A stretch of 64,000 nucleotides of DNA from Gloeomargarita sp. SKYB120. GTDB lineage: Bacteria > Cyanobacteriota > Cyanobacteriia > Gloeomargaritales > Gloeomargaritaceae. The notes below the pieces were generated by a model. The model searched no databases and was not told the DNA's origin. It saw only the letters and a list, made by a program, of their open reading frames with translations. Shown here piece after piece: positions 57,169-64,000 of this stretch. Location: NCBI GenBank assembly GCA_025062155.1, contig JANXAM010000004.1, forward strand, positions 67,160-131,159, in the 5' to 3' direction. The first letter of the stretch is position 1. Each line of letters starts with the position of its first letter. Both the position numbers and the translations under genes were made by a program.

Positions 57169-59052
57169 ATGTTCGAGCAAGGCACCATTACGATTCACAC
57201 ACAAAATATTTTTCCCATCATCAAAAAGTCCTTGTATTCGGACCACGAAGTCTTTTTGCGGGAACTGGTCTCCAACGGGGTGGACGCCATCGAAAAATTG
57301 AAAATGGTGGCCTATGCGGGTGAAACGGAACTGGGGGATTTTCAACCGGAAATTGTAATTGCGATTGATAAGGACAAGCGCCAGCTCAGTATCAGCGATA
57401 ACGGCATCGGGATGACCGCCGACGAGGTGAAGAAATATATCAACCAGGTGGCTTTTTCCAGCGCTGAGGAATTTATTCAGAAATACCAGGCGGGCGACCG
57501 ACCCCTGATTGGGCACTTTGGGCTGGGGTTTTACTCGGCGTTCATGGTGGCGCAACAGGTGGAGATTGACACGCTGTCCTACAGAAAAGATGCGGAAGCG
57601 GTCCATTGGACCTGCAGCGGCTCGCCGGAATTTACCCTGCGTTCTTCAGAGCGCCAGCAGCGAGGGACTACGGTGACCCTGACGCTGATGGAGGGGGAGG
57701 AGGAATACCTAGAACCGTCGCGGATCCGGGAACTGGTGAAAAAATACTGCGATTTTCTGCCGGTGCCCATCAAGTTAAACGGGGAAGTCCTGAACCGGCA
57801 ACGGGCGATCTGGCGCGAGTCCCCTAGCAGTCTCAGCGAACAGGATTACTTGGAGTTTTATCGCTACCTCTATCCCCTGCAGGAGGAGCCGCTGCTTTGG
57901 GTGCATTTGCAGACCGATTACCCCTTTTTGCTCAACGGCATTCTCTATTTCCCTAAACTGCAACCGGACATTGACGTCACCCGCAGCCAGCTCAAGCTCT
58001 TTTGCAACCAGGTCTTTGTCAGCGACCACTGTGAAGAAATCCTGCCTCGGTTTCTGCTGCCGATGCGGGGCGTCATTGACAGCCCCGACATTCCCTTGAA
58101 CGTTTCCCGCAGCGCCCTGCAAATGGACCGGACGGTGCGCCGCATTGGGGATTTCATTGCCAAGAAAGTGGCAGACCGCCTACGGGAATTGTTTGAGGGG
58201 GATTTTGACCGCTACACCCGCATCTGGCCCGACCTGGGACTGTTTGTGAAATACGGTTGCATCAATGACGAAAAGTTCAAAAAACAGGTGCAGGAGATTC
58301 TCATCTATCGCACGACGGCGGCGTTGCCTGCACCCAACGGCCAGGGCGATGCCACGTTCCATTACACCACGCTGCAGGGCTATCTAGACCGAGCTAAGGG
58401 ACGGCACGACAACCGCGTGTTTTACGCCACCGACGAAGCGGCGCAGGCGACCTATATTGCCCTGCACCAGAGCCAGGGGCTCGAGGTGCTGTTTATGGAT
58501 AGCTTCATCGACCCCCACTTTATCCACTTCCTAGAGCGGGAGTACCCCAACGTCAAATTCAGCCGGGTGGATGCGGACCTGGACGCTCGCTTGCTCGATA
58601 CCAACAAGGCGGCGGAAATCATTGACCCCCGAACCAACAAAACCCGCGCGCAACTGGTGCAGGAACTTTTCCAGACCTATCTCGAAAAACCGAAGGTCAC
58701 GATTCGCACCGAATCCCTGACGGGTGCCGCGCCGCCGGCGATGATCTTGCTGCCGGAAGCCCTGCGACGCCTGCGGGATATGACGGCTCTGTTCCAGCAA
58801 CAAAAACCGGACTTTCCGGAAGAGCACACGCTGGTGGTGAACCTGGCCCATCCGTTAGTGGACAACCTGGTGCGACTGGCGCAGGAGACGGTGGTGGCTG
58901 GGTCGCGGGAGACGCTGCTGCGGAATCTGTGCCGGCACATCTATGACCTGGCCATGCTGGCCCAAAAGCCTCTGGACCCAGAAGGCATGAAGGCGTTTGT
59001 GGAGCGGGCCAGTGACGTGTTGACGCAACTGACCACGCCGGGAGCGGTTTGA
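57169..59052 (+). CDS. htpG: molecular chaperone HtpG (Hsp90)
   Basis: A 627-aa cytosolic Hsp90. The GHKL ATPase domain has SNGVDAIEKL, ISDNGIGMTADEV and IGHFGLGFYSAFMVA. The middle domain contains LFCNQVFVSDHCEEILPRF, shown in parts as LFCNQVFVS and CEEILPRFL, and the Arg finger region NVSRSALQMD. The C-terminal dimerisation domain is shorter and more divergent, as in cyanobacteria. The ATG at 57169 (MFEQGTITIHTQNIFP) is preferred over a GTG three codons upstream. It overlaps hemW as TGATG. In cyanobacteria HtpG interacts with tetrapyrrole enzymes such as HemE and with phycobilisome linkers, so coupling to a HemN-like gene is notable. Confidence 0.96.
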   Translation: MFEQGTITIHTQNIFPIIKKSLYSDHEVFLRELVSNGVDAIEKLKMVAYAGETELGDFQPEIVIAIDKDKRQLSISDNGIGMTADEVKKYINQVAFSSAEEFIQKYQAGDRPLIGHFGLGFYSAFMVAQQVEIDTLSYRKDAEAVHWTCSGSPEFTLRSSERQQRGTTVTLTLMEGEEEYLEPSRIRELVKKYCDFLPVPIKLNGEVLNRQRAIWRESPSSLSEQDYLEFYRYLYPLQEEPLLWVHLQTDYPFLLNGILYFPKLQPDIDVTRSQLKLFCNQVFVSDHCEEILPRFLLPMRGVIDSPDIPLNVSRSALQMDRTVRRIGDFIAKKVADRLRELFEGDFDRYTRIWPDLGLFVKYGCINDEKFKKQVQEILIYRTTAALPAPNGQGDATFHYTTLQGYLDRAKGRHDNRVFYATDEAAQATYIALHQSQGLEVLFMDSFIDPHFIHFLEREYPNVKFSRVDADLDARLLDTNKAAEIIDPRTNKTRAQLVQELFQTYLEKPKVTIRTESLTGAAPPAMILLPEALRRLRDMTALFQQQKPDFPEEHTLVVNLAHPLVDNLVRLAQETVVAGSRETLLRNLCRHIYDLAMLAQKPLDPEGMKAFVERASDVLTQLTTPGAV

Positions 59053-60260
59053 TGGCCCAGGCGGCCTACGTTCATATCCCCTTTTGCCGCCAGCGCTGCC
59101 ATTACTGCGACTTTCCAGTGGTAGTGGATGCGCGGGTGGATTCCCCCTGGCGCGCGGCCTACCTGGCGGCTCTGGTGCGGGAGATCCAGCTAACGCCGGC
59201 GGTGGGGGGGCCGCTCACGTCAGTCTTTTTTGGCGGTGGGACGCCCTCGTTGCTCACGCCTGCCGAACTTGCCTCTGTCTTGCAAGCGCTAGAGCGTCAG
59301 TTTGGGTTTGCCGAGGGCATCGAAATCTCCCTGGAAGCCGACCCTGGCACGCCGGGAATTGCCTACCTACGGGATTACCAGCGACTGGGGGTCAATCGCT
59401 TGAGCGTGGGGGTGCAGAGTTTTACGCCCCAGCTCTTGCGCGCGAGTGGCCGAACCCACACAGTGGAAGACATCGCCGAGGCCGTGGCGCAAATTCATCG
59501 ATGCGGCTGGGAAAACTGGAATTTGGATTTGCTGCAGGGCCTGCCCGGGCAGACACTCGCCGATTGGCAAGCCGATTTGACCCAAGCCGTGCGGGCCCAA
59601 CCGACTCATCTTTCCACGTACGACTTGACGCTGGAACCCAAGACCCGTTTTTACCGAGCGGTGCAGCGGGGGCAACTGGCCCTGCCGGATGAGGCACTCA
59701 CGGCGCAGATGTACGAAATGGCCCATGCCTTCTTGGAAAGCCACGGCTACGAGCACTACGAGATTTCCAACTATGCGCGACCGGGGTACCAGTGCCGGCA
59801 CAACTTGACCTACTGGCGCAACCAACCCTACTACGGGTTTGGCCTGGGAGCGACGAGCTATGTCAATCAAGTGCGTTTTCAGCGGCCCACCACCCTGCGT
59901 GGGTATTTCCAGTGGGTGGAGCAGCAGGCACAGCGGGGTGTGGTGCAGTACCCAGACCCCCCCCTGACGCCTGAAGAGACGCTTATCGAGGGGCTGTTGC
60001 TAGGACTGCGGCTGAAGGAGGGAGTGTCTCTGGCAGACCTGCTCCAAAACGTTCCCGAGCCAGCCCGTTCCCTCTACCACACCCGCATCCAACAAACCCT
60101 GCAGGCGTACGCCGACGTCAAATGGGTGGGCCATGCCGGAGCGCGCTGGTTTCTCCTGGCACCCCAGGGGTTTCTCATGGCGAACACGGTTTTGGTCCAG
60201 GTGTGGCAAGCGATGGAGACAGGGGCACCACCACCGGCGCTGACGTTGTCCAGCGCTTGA
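59052..60260 (+). CDS. hemW: HemW-type radical SAM protein (HemN-like)
   Basis: A 402-aa radical SAM protein. The cluster motif [13 protein letters not shown] (C-x3-C-x2-C) is at the N-terminus. SAM-binding [29 protein letters not shown] and LLQGLPGQT follow, with [20 protein letters not shown] further on, all typical of HemW. HemW proteins bind heme and act as heme chaperones rather than coproporphyrinogen oxidase; the shorter N-terminus supports HemW over HemN. The start overlaps the htpG stop. The last 86 bp overlap the convergent dxr gene. Confidence 0.93.
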   Translation: MAQAAYVHIPFCRQRCHYCDFPVVVDARVDSPWRAAYLAALVREIQLTPAVGGPLTSVFFGGGTPSLLTPAELASVLQALERQFGFAEGIEISLEADPGTPGIAYLRDYQRLGVNRLSVGVQSFTPQLLRASGRTHTVEDIAEAVAQIHRCGWENWNLDLLQGLPGQTLADWQADLTQAVRAQPTHLSTYDLTLEPKTRFYRAVQRGQLALPDEALTAQMYEMAHAFLESHGYEHYEISNYARPGYQCRHNLTYWRNQPYYGFGLGATSYVNQVRFQRPTTLRGYFQWVEQQAQRGVVQYPDPPLTPEETLIEGLLLGLRLKEGVSLADLLQNVPEPARSLYHTRIQQTLQAYADVKWVGHAGARWFLLAPQGFLMANTVLVQVWQAMETGAPPPALTLSSA

Positions 60261-61404
60261 GCACGTAGTCCCGCGCCCAGGCATCCGCCGCCAGCAGCTC
60301 CTCCAGGGTGGGGTTGGACCGATTCGACGGCGCGTAAGCAGCGCAGGCCTGCTCAATCAACCGGGGAATGTCGTTAAACCCAATCTTTTCGGCGAGAAAC
60401 AGGTTCACCGCCTGTTCGTTGGCCGCATTCAACACCGCCGGCATGGCACCCCCTGCCCGACCCGCCGCGTATGCCAACTGCATACAGGGATACTTCTGGT
60501 GGTCCGGCGCCCGAAACGTCAGACTGCCGATGCTGACCAAATCCAGGGGCCTCCAGGGGGTGGGCAACCGCTCCGGCCAGGACAAGCTATACAGCAAGGG
60601 CAAGCGCATATCCGGCCAGCCCAACTGCGCCAGGACTGACGTATCCTGCAACTCGACCAGCGAATGCACAATGCTCTGGGGATGGATCACGATGTCGATG
60701 TGGTCGTAGTCCAGGCCGAACAGGAAATGGGCCTCGATGACCTCCAACCCCTTGTTCATCAACGTGGCCGAATCAATCGTGATTTTTTGGCCCATGTTCC
60801 AGTTGGGGTGTCTCAGGGCATCGGCAACCGTGACCTGGGCCAGTTTCTCCAGCGGCCAGTCTCGAAACGCACCCCCCGACGCCGTCAAGATAATGCGCCG
60901 TAATCCCCCTGGCGGCACGCCCTGCAAACACTGGAAAATCGCCGAATGTTCCGAATCCGCCGGCAATAATTTCACGCCGTATTCTGCTAGCAGGGGTAAG
61001 ATCACTGGGCCACCGGCAATCAGGGTTTCCTTGTTAGCCAAGGCGATGTGTTTTCCCGCGCGAATCGCGGCAATCGTAGGCAAGAGACCAGCGCACCCCA
61101 CGATCCCTGTGACCACCATCTCTGCATCCCCGTAGGCGGCCACTTCCGCAATTCCTTCTGCACCCGCCAGCAAGCGGGGTTGGGGGTCCACTGTCGCAAT
61201 CGCCGCCTGCAATTCCGGGAGCAACTCAGCGTCTTGAATCGCCACCACTTCTGGGCGAAACTGCTGAACCTGCCGGGCCAACCGACCAATGTTGCGTCCC
61301 GCCGTTAGCCCCACCACCTGAAACCGCTCGGGGTACTGGGCCACGATGTCCAGCGTCTGCGTCCCAATCGAACCCGTTGACCCCAAAACGGTAATCCGCT
61401 TCAC
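60175..61404 (-). CDS. dxr: 1-deoxy-D-xylulose 5-phosphate reductoisomerase
   Basis: Second step of the MEP isoprenoid pathway, converting DXP to MEP with NADPH. The 409-aa protein starts with the NADPH motif [17 protein letters not shown]. It has [25 protein letters not shown] (substrate and metal site), [12 protein letters not shown] and [17 protein letters not shown]. The C-terminal helical domain includes [20 protein letters not shown]. The GTG at 61404 is taken as start. The last 25 or so residues (Pro/Ser/Thr-rich) lie beyond the usual end and are antisense to the hemW 3' end. Confidence 0.97.
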   Translation of the reverse strand: MKRITVLGSTGSIGTQTLDIVAQYPERFQVVGLTAGRNIGRLARQVQQFRPEVVAIQDAELLPELQAAIATVDPQPRLLAGAEGIAEVAAYGDAEMVVTGIVGCAGLLPTIAAIRAGKHIALANKETLIAGGPVILPLLAEYGVKLLPADSEHSAIFQCLQGVPPGGLRRIILTASGGAFRDWPLEKLAQVTVADALRHPNWNMGQKITIDSATLMNKGLEVIEAHFLFGLDYDHIDIVIHPQSIVHSLVELQDTSVLAQLGWPDMRLPLLYSLSWPERLPTPWRPLDLVSIGSLTFRAPDHQKYPCMQLAYAAGRAGGAMPAVLNAANEQAVNLFLAEKIGFNDIPRLIEQACAAYAPSNRSNPTLEELLAADAWARDYVLKRWTTSAPVVVPLSPSLATPGPKPCSP

Positions 61405-61531
61405 ACGCGCTCCCAATCGCTACAGCACTCCCCTTTCACCCTATCACCCACGTTCCCTATCGGCAAGAGACTATAAAAAAATTCGGAAGGTTGTTCTATA
61501 GTGAACAAGAAGGCTGTGAGGCGGTCTACCG

Positions 61532-61951
61532 ATGGGGCGCACGGCGATAGGGACATTTTTGCTGGTGGCTGGAGTTGGCTCTGTGGTTCTTGCCCAGAGC
61601 CATGTCCATACGGAATCGCTACTGAAAAACTTGCCCCGCCCGCGGGGGAGTACGGCTGTGAGTATCACTTTGGCCCCAAACGCCGTTGGTCAAAAGGCGT
61701 TGCAATACCAGGTCCAGATGGCGCCCGAGCCGGCGTTGCAATTTTTCCGGCAGGTTTTGACCCAGCAGGGATATGTGGAACGACCAGCAAATACCATCAG
61801 TGGCGTGTGGGGATTTAGCCTGGTGTTTGACCCACCAGCGACGGTGAACCTGAAGCCCAGGGTTCCTGGCAAAACGGTGGTGCTGGTCTGTCAAGGAACC
61901 GTGACGGCACCTCAGACGTTGACTATCAGCGCGCGATTTGAGGAAATCTGA
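61532..61951 (+). CDS. small secreted hypothetical protein
   Basis: A 139-aa protein with a signal peptide (MGRTAIGTFLLVAGVGSVVLA then Gln-Ser). The mature part reads SITLAPNAVGQKALQYQVQM, EPALQFFRQVLTQQGYVER and ISGVWGFSLVFDPPATV, suggesting a compact alpha-beta domain. No family recognised. It converges on the MFS gene with 3 bp between stops. A real gene is likely because of the signal sequence and continuous protein-like composition. Confidence 0.68.
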   Translation: MGRTAIGTFLLVAGVGSVVLAQSHVHTESLLKNLPRPRGSTAVSITLAPNAVGQKALQYQVQMAPEPALQFFRQVLTQQGYVERPANTISGVWGFSLVFDPPATVNLKPRVPGKTVVLVCQGTVTAPQTLTISARFEEI

Positions 61952-61954
61952 CGG

Positions 61955-63175
61955 CTACCAGCTCACCACCAGGAACATGACACCCGCCAGGCCGAGAAAG
62001 ACGGTCGGCAACCCCACGGAGGTTGCCAGCACGCCCGTGACCGCTAGGGGCAGGCTCAGGGCAATGTTGACAGCATTGTTTTGGAGACCAAACACTTTGC
62101 CCCGCATCGCCTCCGGCGTCTCCGTTTGCAGGAGCGTCTGCAGGGGAATGGTCGCAAGGGCTGCTCCGAACCCTAGCAGTCCATGCCAGAGAAAGGCGCC
62201 CACCAAGCTATGGGTAGTCAACGCCAGCCCTATAAAAGCGCCGCCCATGACCAGGCTGCCTCCGCCAGGCCACTGTCCCAGCCCAGGCCAGAGATGCAGC
62301 ATTAGCGCCCCTAAAGCGACCCCCACCCCCGCCGCCGCCAACAAAAACCCGAACTGGGAAGGCCGCAGGAGCTGTTCCGCCAGTTGAATGGTCAAAACCG
62401 CCAGCGCCGCAAACACGCTATACAGCACCACCAACCGGGCTACCGCTTTGCCCAGCAGCGGTCTGGCCTGCAACATTGCCCAGCCCTCCCGCAAATCCTG
62501 CCAGACCTGCGCGAAGGTGTGGGTGACGGTCAGGACGCGCTCCGGCGCCCGCAGTCCTACCAACAACAGCGCGGCGCTCCAGTAGGCCCCCGCCACCAGC
62601 AACTCTGGCCCCTGGGGCAACCAGTGGGAAGCCCAGCGTAACAACGGGTCACCCAGGGCAAAGCCGACGACTAACGACCCCATCATCGTGGTGGTGTAGA
62701 GAGAATTGGCCGACAGCAGCTGCTCCTTGGGCACCAGCAGGGGGATGGCCGCCTGCTCCGCCGGGGCGAAAAACTGGGTAAGCGTGGATACGGCAAACGT
62801 CACCGCCAGCAAAAACAACCAGGTACGCCAGGGCGACCAGCCCAATCCCAGCACCGGCACCAGCAGCAATACCAACGCCCCCCGCAGCCCATTCGTCCAC
62901 AGCAGCACCTGTTGCTTGCGCCAGCGGTCCACCAACACGCCCGCCACCGAGCCGAAGAGCACTGCCGGAATTGTGAAAGCCACCATAATGCCGCTCACCC
63001 AGGGCGTGATCTGGGCCTGGTCGCCCAACTGCTGATCCAGCAGCGTCGTCATTAGCACTAGGTACACCTTGTCCCCGACCTGGGAAAAGACCTGGGCCAG
63101 CCACAGGAGCAGAAAATTCCCACTGCGCCACAAACTCGACCCCGCAGGACCAGGTTGGGAGGGGAGCGCGTTCAT
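61955..63175 (-). CDS. major facilitator superfamily transporter
   Basis: A 406-aa membrane protein with 10-12 predicted transmembrane segments. The N-terminus LWRSGNFLLLWLAQVFSQVG and the loop VAGVLVDRWRKQQVLLWTN carry the MFS motif A (G-x3-D-R). FAPAEQAAIPLLVPKEQLLSANSL, in parts FAPAEQAAIP and VPKEQLLSANSL, is typical of the MFS_3 / EntS-like group of exporters. Substrate unknown. It overlaps recO by 4 bp and is probably in its operon. Confidence 0.9.
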   Translation of the reverse strand: MNALPSQPGPAGSSLWRSGNFLLLWLAQVFSQVGDKVYLVLMTTLLDQQLGDQAQITPWVSGIMVAFTIPAVLFGSVAGVLVDRWRKQQVLLWTNGLRGALVLLLVPVLGLGWSPWRTWLFLLAVTFAVSTLTQFFAPAEQAAIPLLVPKEQLLSANSLYTTTMMGSLVVGFALGDPLLRWASHWLPQGPELLVAGAYWSAALLLVGLRAPERVLTVTHTFAQVWQDLREGWAMLQARPLLGKAVARLVVLYSVFAALAVLTIQLAEQLLRPSQFGFLLAAAGVGVALGALMLHLWPGLGQWPGGGSLVMGGAFIGLALTTHSLVGAFLWHGLLGFGAALATIPLQTLLQTETPEAMRGKVFGLQNNAVNIALSLPLAVTGVLATSVGLPTVFLGLAGVMFLVVSW

Positions 63176-63939
63176 GAACCAGTCGCAGAGACGAGCGTAA
63201 TCGTACTATACAGCAGGGAAGCCGACCGGATGGGCCGCTCCAGATGGTATTCCGCGTAGGGACGCAACAGGGCTTCCAAGCTCCGCCAAGGCGCAGGAGT
63301 CGGCAGGGGTGCGTCTGGAGCATCAGCCAACGCCTGCAGCGCCTCGACCTGCGCCGGCGATAGGATACGACAGGGAGGCACGTCTGGCGGCAAGGGCAAC
63401 CGTACCAGGCCCCCCAACGGAATACTAAAGCCCACCCGTTGACCTGGCTCCACCGGACGTCCCGTCAGGCAACACAAGCGCACCTGGGGTTGCCAACCCG
63501 CGATGGTCAACAACCGCCACAGGCCGCGCACTAGCATTTCCCAGGGATGCTCCGGCGGCACGTGAGCGACCTCCGCTAGCAGGGCGCTAAACGTCTGGTA
63601 TAGGTCCCCTTGCGCCGCATTCGCCAGCGCTTGCCCCAGCACCAGTTCCGTCAAATACTGGGCCACCACCCAACGGGTGTAGTCCTGGGCCAGGTGCTGA
63701 TGGGTTTGTACCAGGGTCGCCTGGGTAATCCGGTCCAGGGAACGCCCCACGCGCAACTCCAACCGATTCACCGTCAACAGGCCGGTCAACCCCGCCAGGG
63801 GCGACGAGAGTTTGCGGGCGCCTGGGGCGACCACCCGTTGCAAGCCGCGCTCAGGACTCAGGATGGTCAACAGCCGGTCCGCTTCCCCAAGGCTCTGGCA
63901 CTGCAGGTTGATCGCTGTGACCTGGTAGGTGCGCCCCAT
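63172..63939 (-). CDS. recO: DNA repair protein RecO
   Basis: A 255-aa RecF-pathway mediator that helps load RecA on gapped DNA. The N-terminal OB-fold begins YQVTAINLQCQSLGEADRLLT and ITQATLVQ follows. The helical C-terminal domain includes LTELVLGQALAN and WQPQVRLCCLTGRPV. The size is normal. The start lies one base downstream of the stop of the gene upstream, so the two are in one operon with the MFS gene. Confidence 0.93.
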   Translation of the reverse strand: MGRTYQVTAINLQCQSLGEADRLLTILSPERGLQRVVAPGARKLSSPLAGLTGLLTVNRLELRVGRSLDRITQATLVQTHQHLAQDYTRWVVAQYLTELVLGQALANAAQGDLYQTFSALLAEVAHVPPEHPWEMLVRGLWRLLTIAGWQPQVRLCCLTGRPVEPGQRVGFSIPLGGLVRLPLPPDVPPCRILSPAQVEALQALADAPDAPLPTPAPWRSLEALLRPYAEYHLERPIRSASLLYSTITLVSATGS

Positions 63940-63940
63940 G

Positions 63941-64000
63941 TTACTCGCTAGCCGTCGGGCTTTCCGCCAGCGTCAGGGTCGTTGAACGCCGCCGCCGCCG
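63941..64000 (-). CDS. C-terminal end of an upstream gene (partial)
   Basis: A minus-strand frame runs in from the window edge, ending RRRRSTTLTLAESPTASE and a stop at 63941-63943. In some cyanobacteria deoC precedes recO, but 19 residues are too few to identify the gene. Kept because its stop is 1 bp from the recO start, implying an operon. Confidence 0.45.
   Translation of the reverse strand, partial: RRRRRSTTLTLAESPTASE

Overview
This 64-kb window is chromosomal DNA of a cyanobacterium. The evidence is petM (cytochrome b6f), KtrAB, an SdhB-type iron-sulfur protein, a plastid-like pyruvate dehydrogenase E2, a DUF1400 protein and many short conserved cyanobacterial hypotheticals. Gene packing is tight (ATGA and TGATG overlaps) and most of the sequence is moderately GC-rich. 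A pyruvate formate-lyase / AdhE fermentation cluster is unusual in cyanobacteria and fits a mat-dwelling or hot-spring lineage such as the thermophilic Synechococcus or Gloeomargarita groups. That placement is inference; no rRNA is present.

Layout. (1) 1-474 is the 3' end of hemA. (2) 471-11446 is a three-gene, overlapping, minus-strand cassette: a 1275-aa membrane-anchored coiled-coil protein, an approximately 308-aa protein, and a 2081-aa DEAH helicase with a DUF1998 region. The helicase resembles DruE of the Druantia anti-phage system. The other two proteins match nothing I can name with confidence, so this is the best candidate for an undescribed defence system. (3) 11683-20318 is an anaerobic energy cluster: pflB, pflA, adhE and an ADP-forming acetyl-CoA ligase fused to a GNAT domain. 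It could take pyruvate to formate, ethanol and acetate plus ATP. (4) 20319-24318 is a decayed mobile region ending at tRNA-Gly. It holds an IS630 remnant, three 99-bp MITEs with matching termini, a VapBC-like toxin-antitoxin pair behind a restriction-enzyme fragment, and an integrase N-terminal fragment next to the tRNA 3' end.

(5) 24319-51056 is core genome: tRNA-Gly, a CNNM/CorC-type transporter, KtrBA potassium uptake with a DUF4349 lipoprotein, purF, a SpoIID-like protein, petM and a large hybrid chemotaxis kinase. It continues with ribosomal proteins L20, L35 and L19, malic enzyme, a SpoU rRNA methylase, sdhB, a GT41 glycosyltransferase, PDH E2, a Rieske oxygenase, a DHH phosphoesterase, def, a response regulator, a DUF1400 protein, an epimerase and a methyltransferase. 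(6) 51057-54034 is a second mobile and alien segment: an IS1-type transposase killed by one amber codon, a second IS630 remnant, an AT-rich GT4 glycosyltransferase of foreign appearance, and the stump of a GT2 glycosyltransferase. (7) 54096-64000 returns to core genes: an MBL-fold hydrolase, metK, acylphosphatase, htpG, hemW, dxr, a secreted hypothetical, an MFS exporter, recO, and the end of one more gene.

The two regions of mobile debris share the same IS630 family and the same TAGC...GCTA termini, so one transposase family probably shaped both. All functional calls rest on motif recognition by eye; no database search was run.
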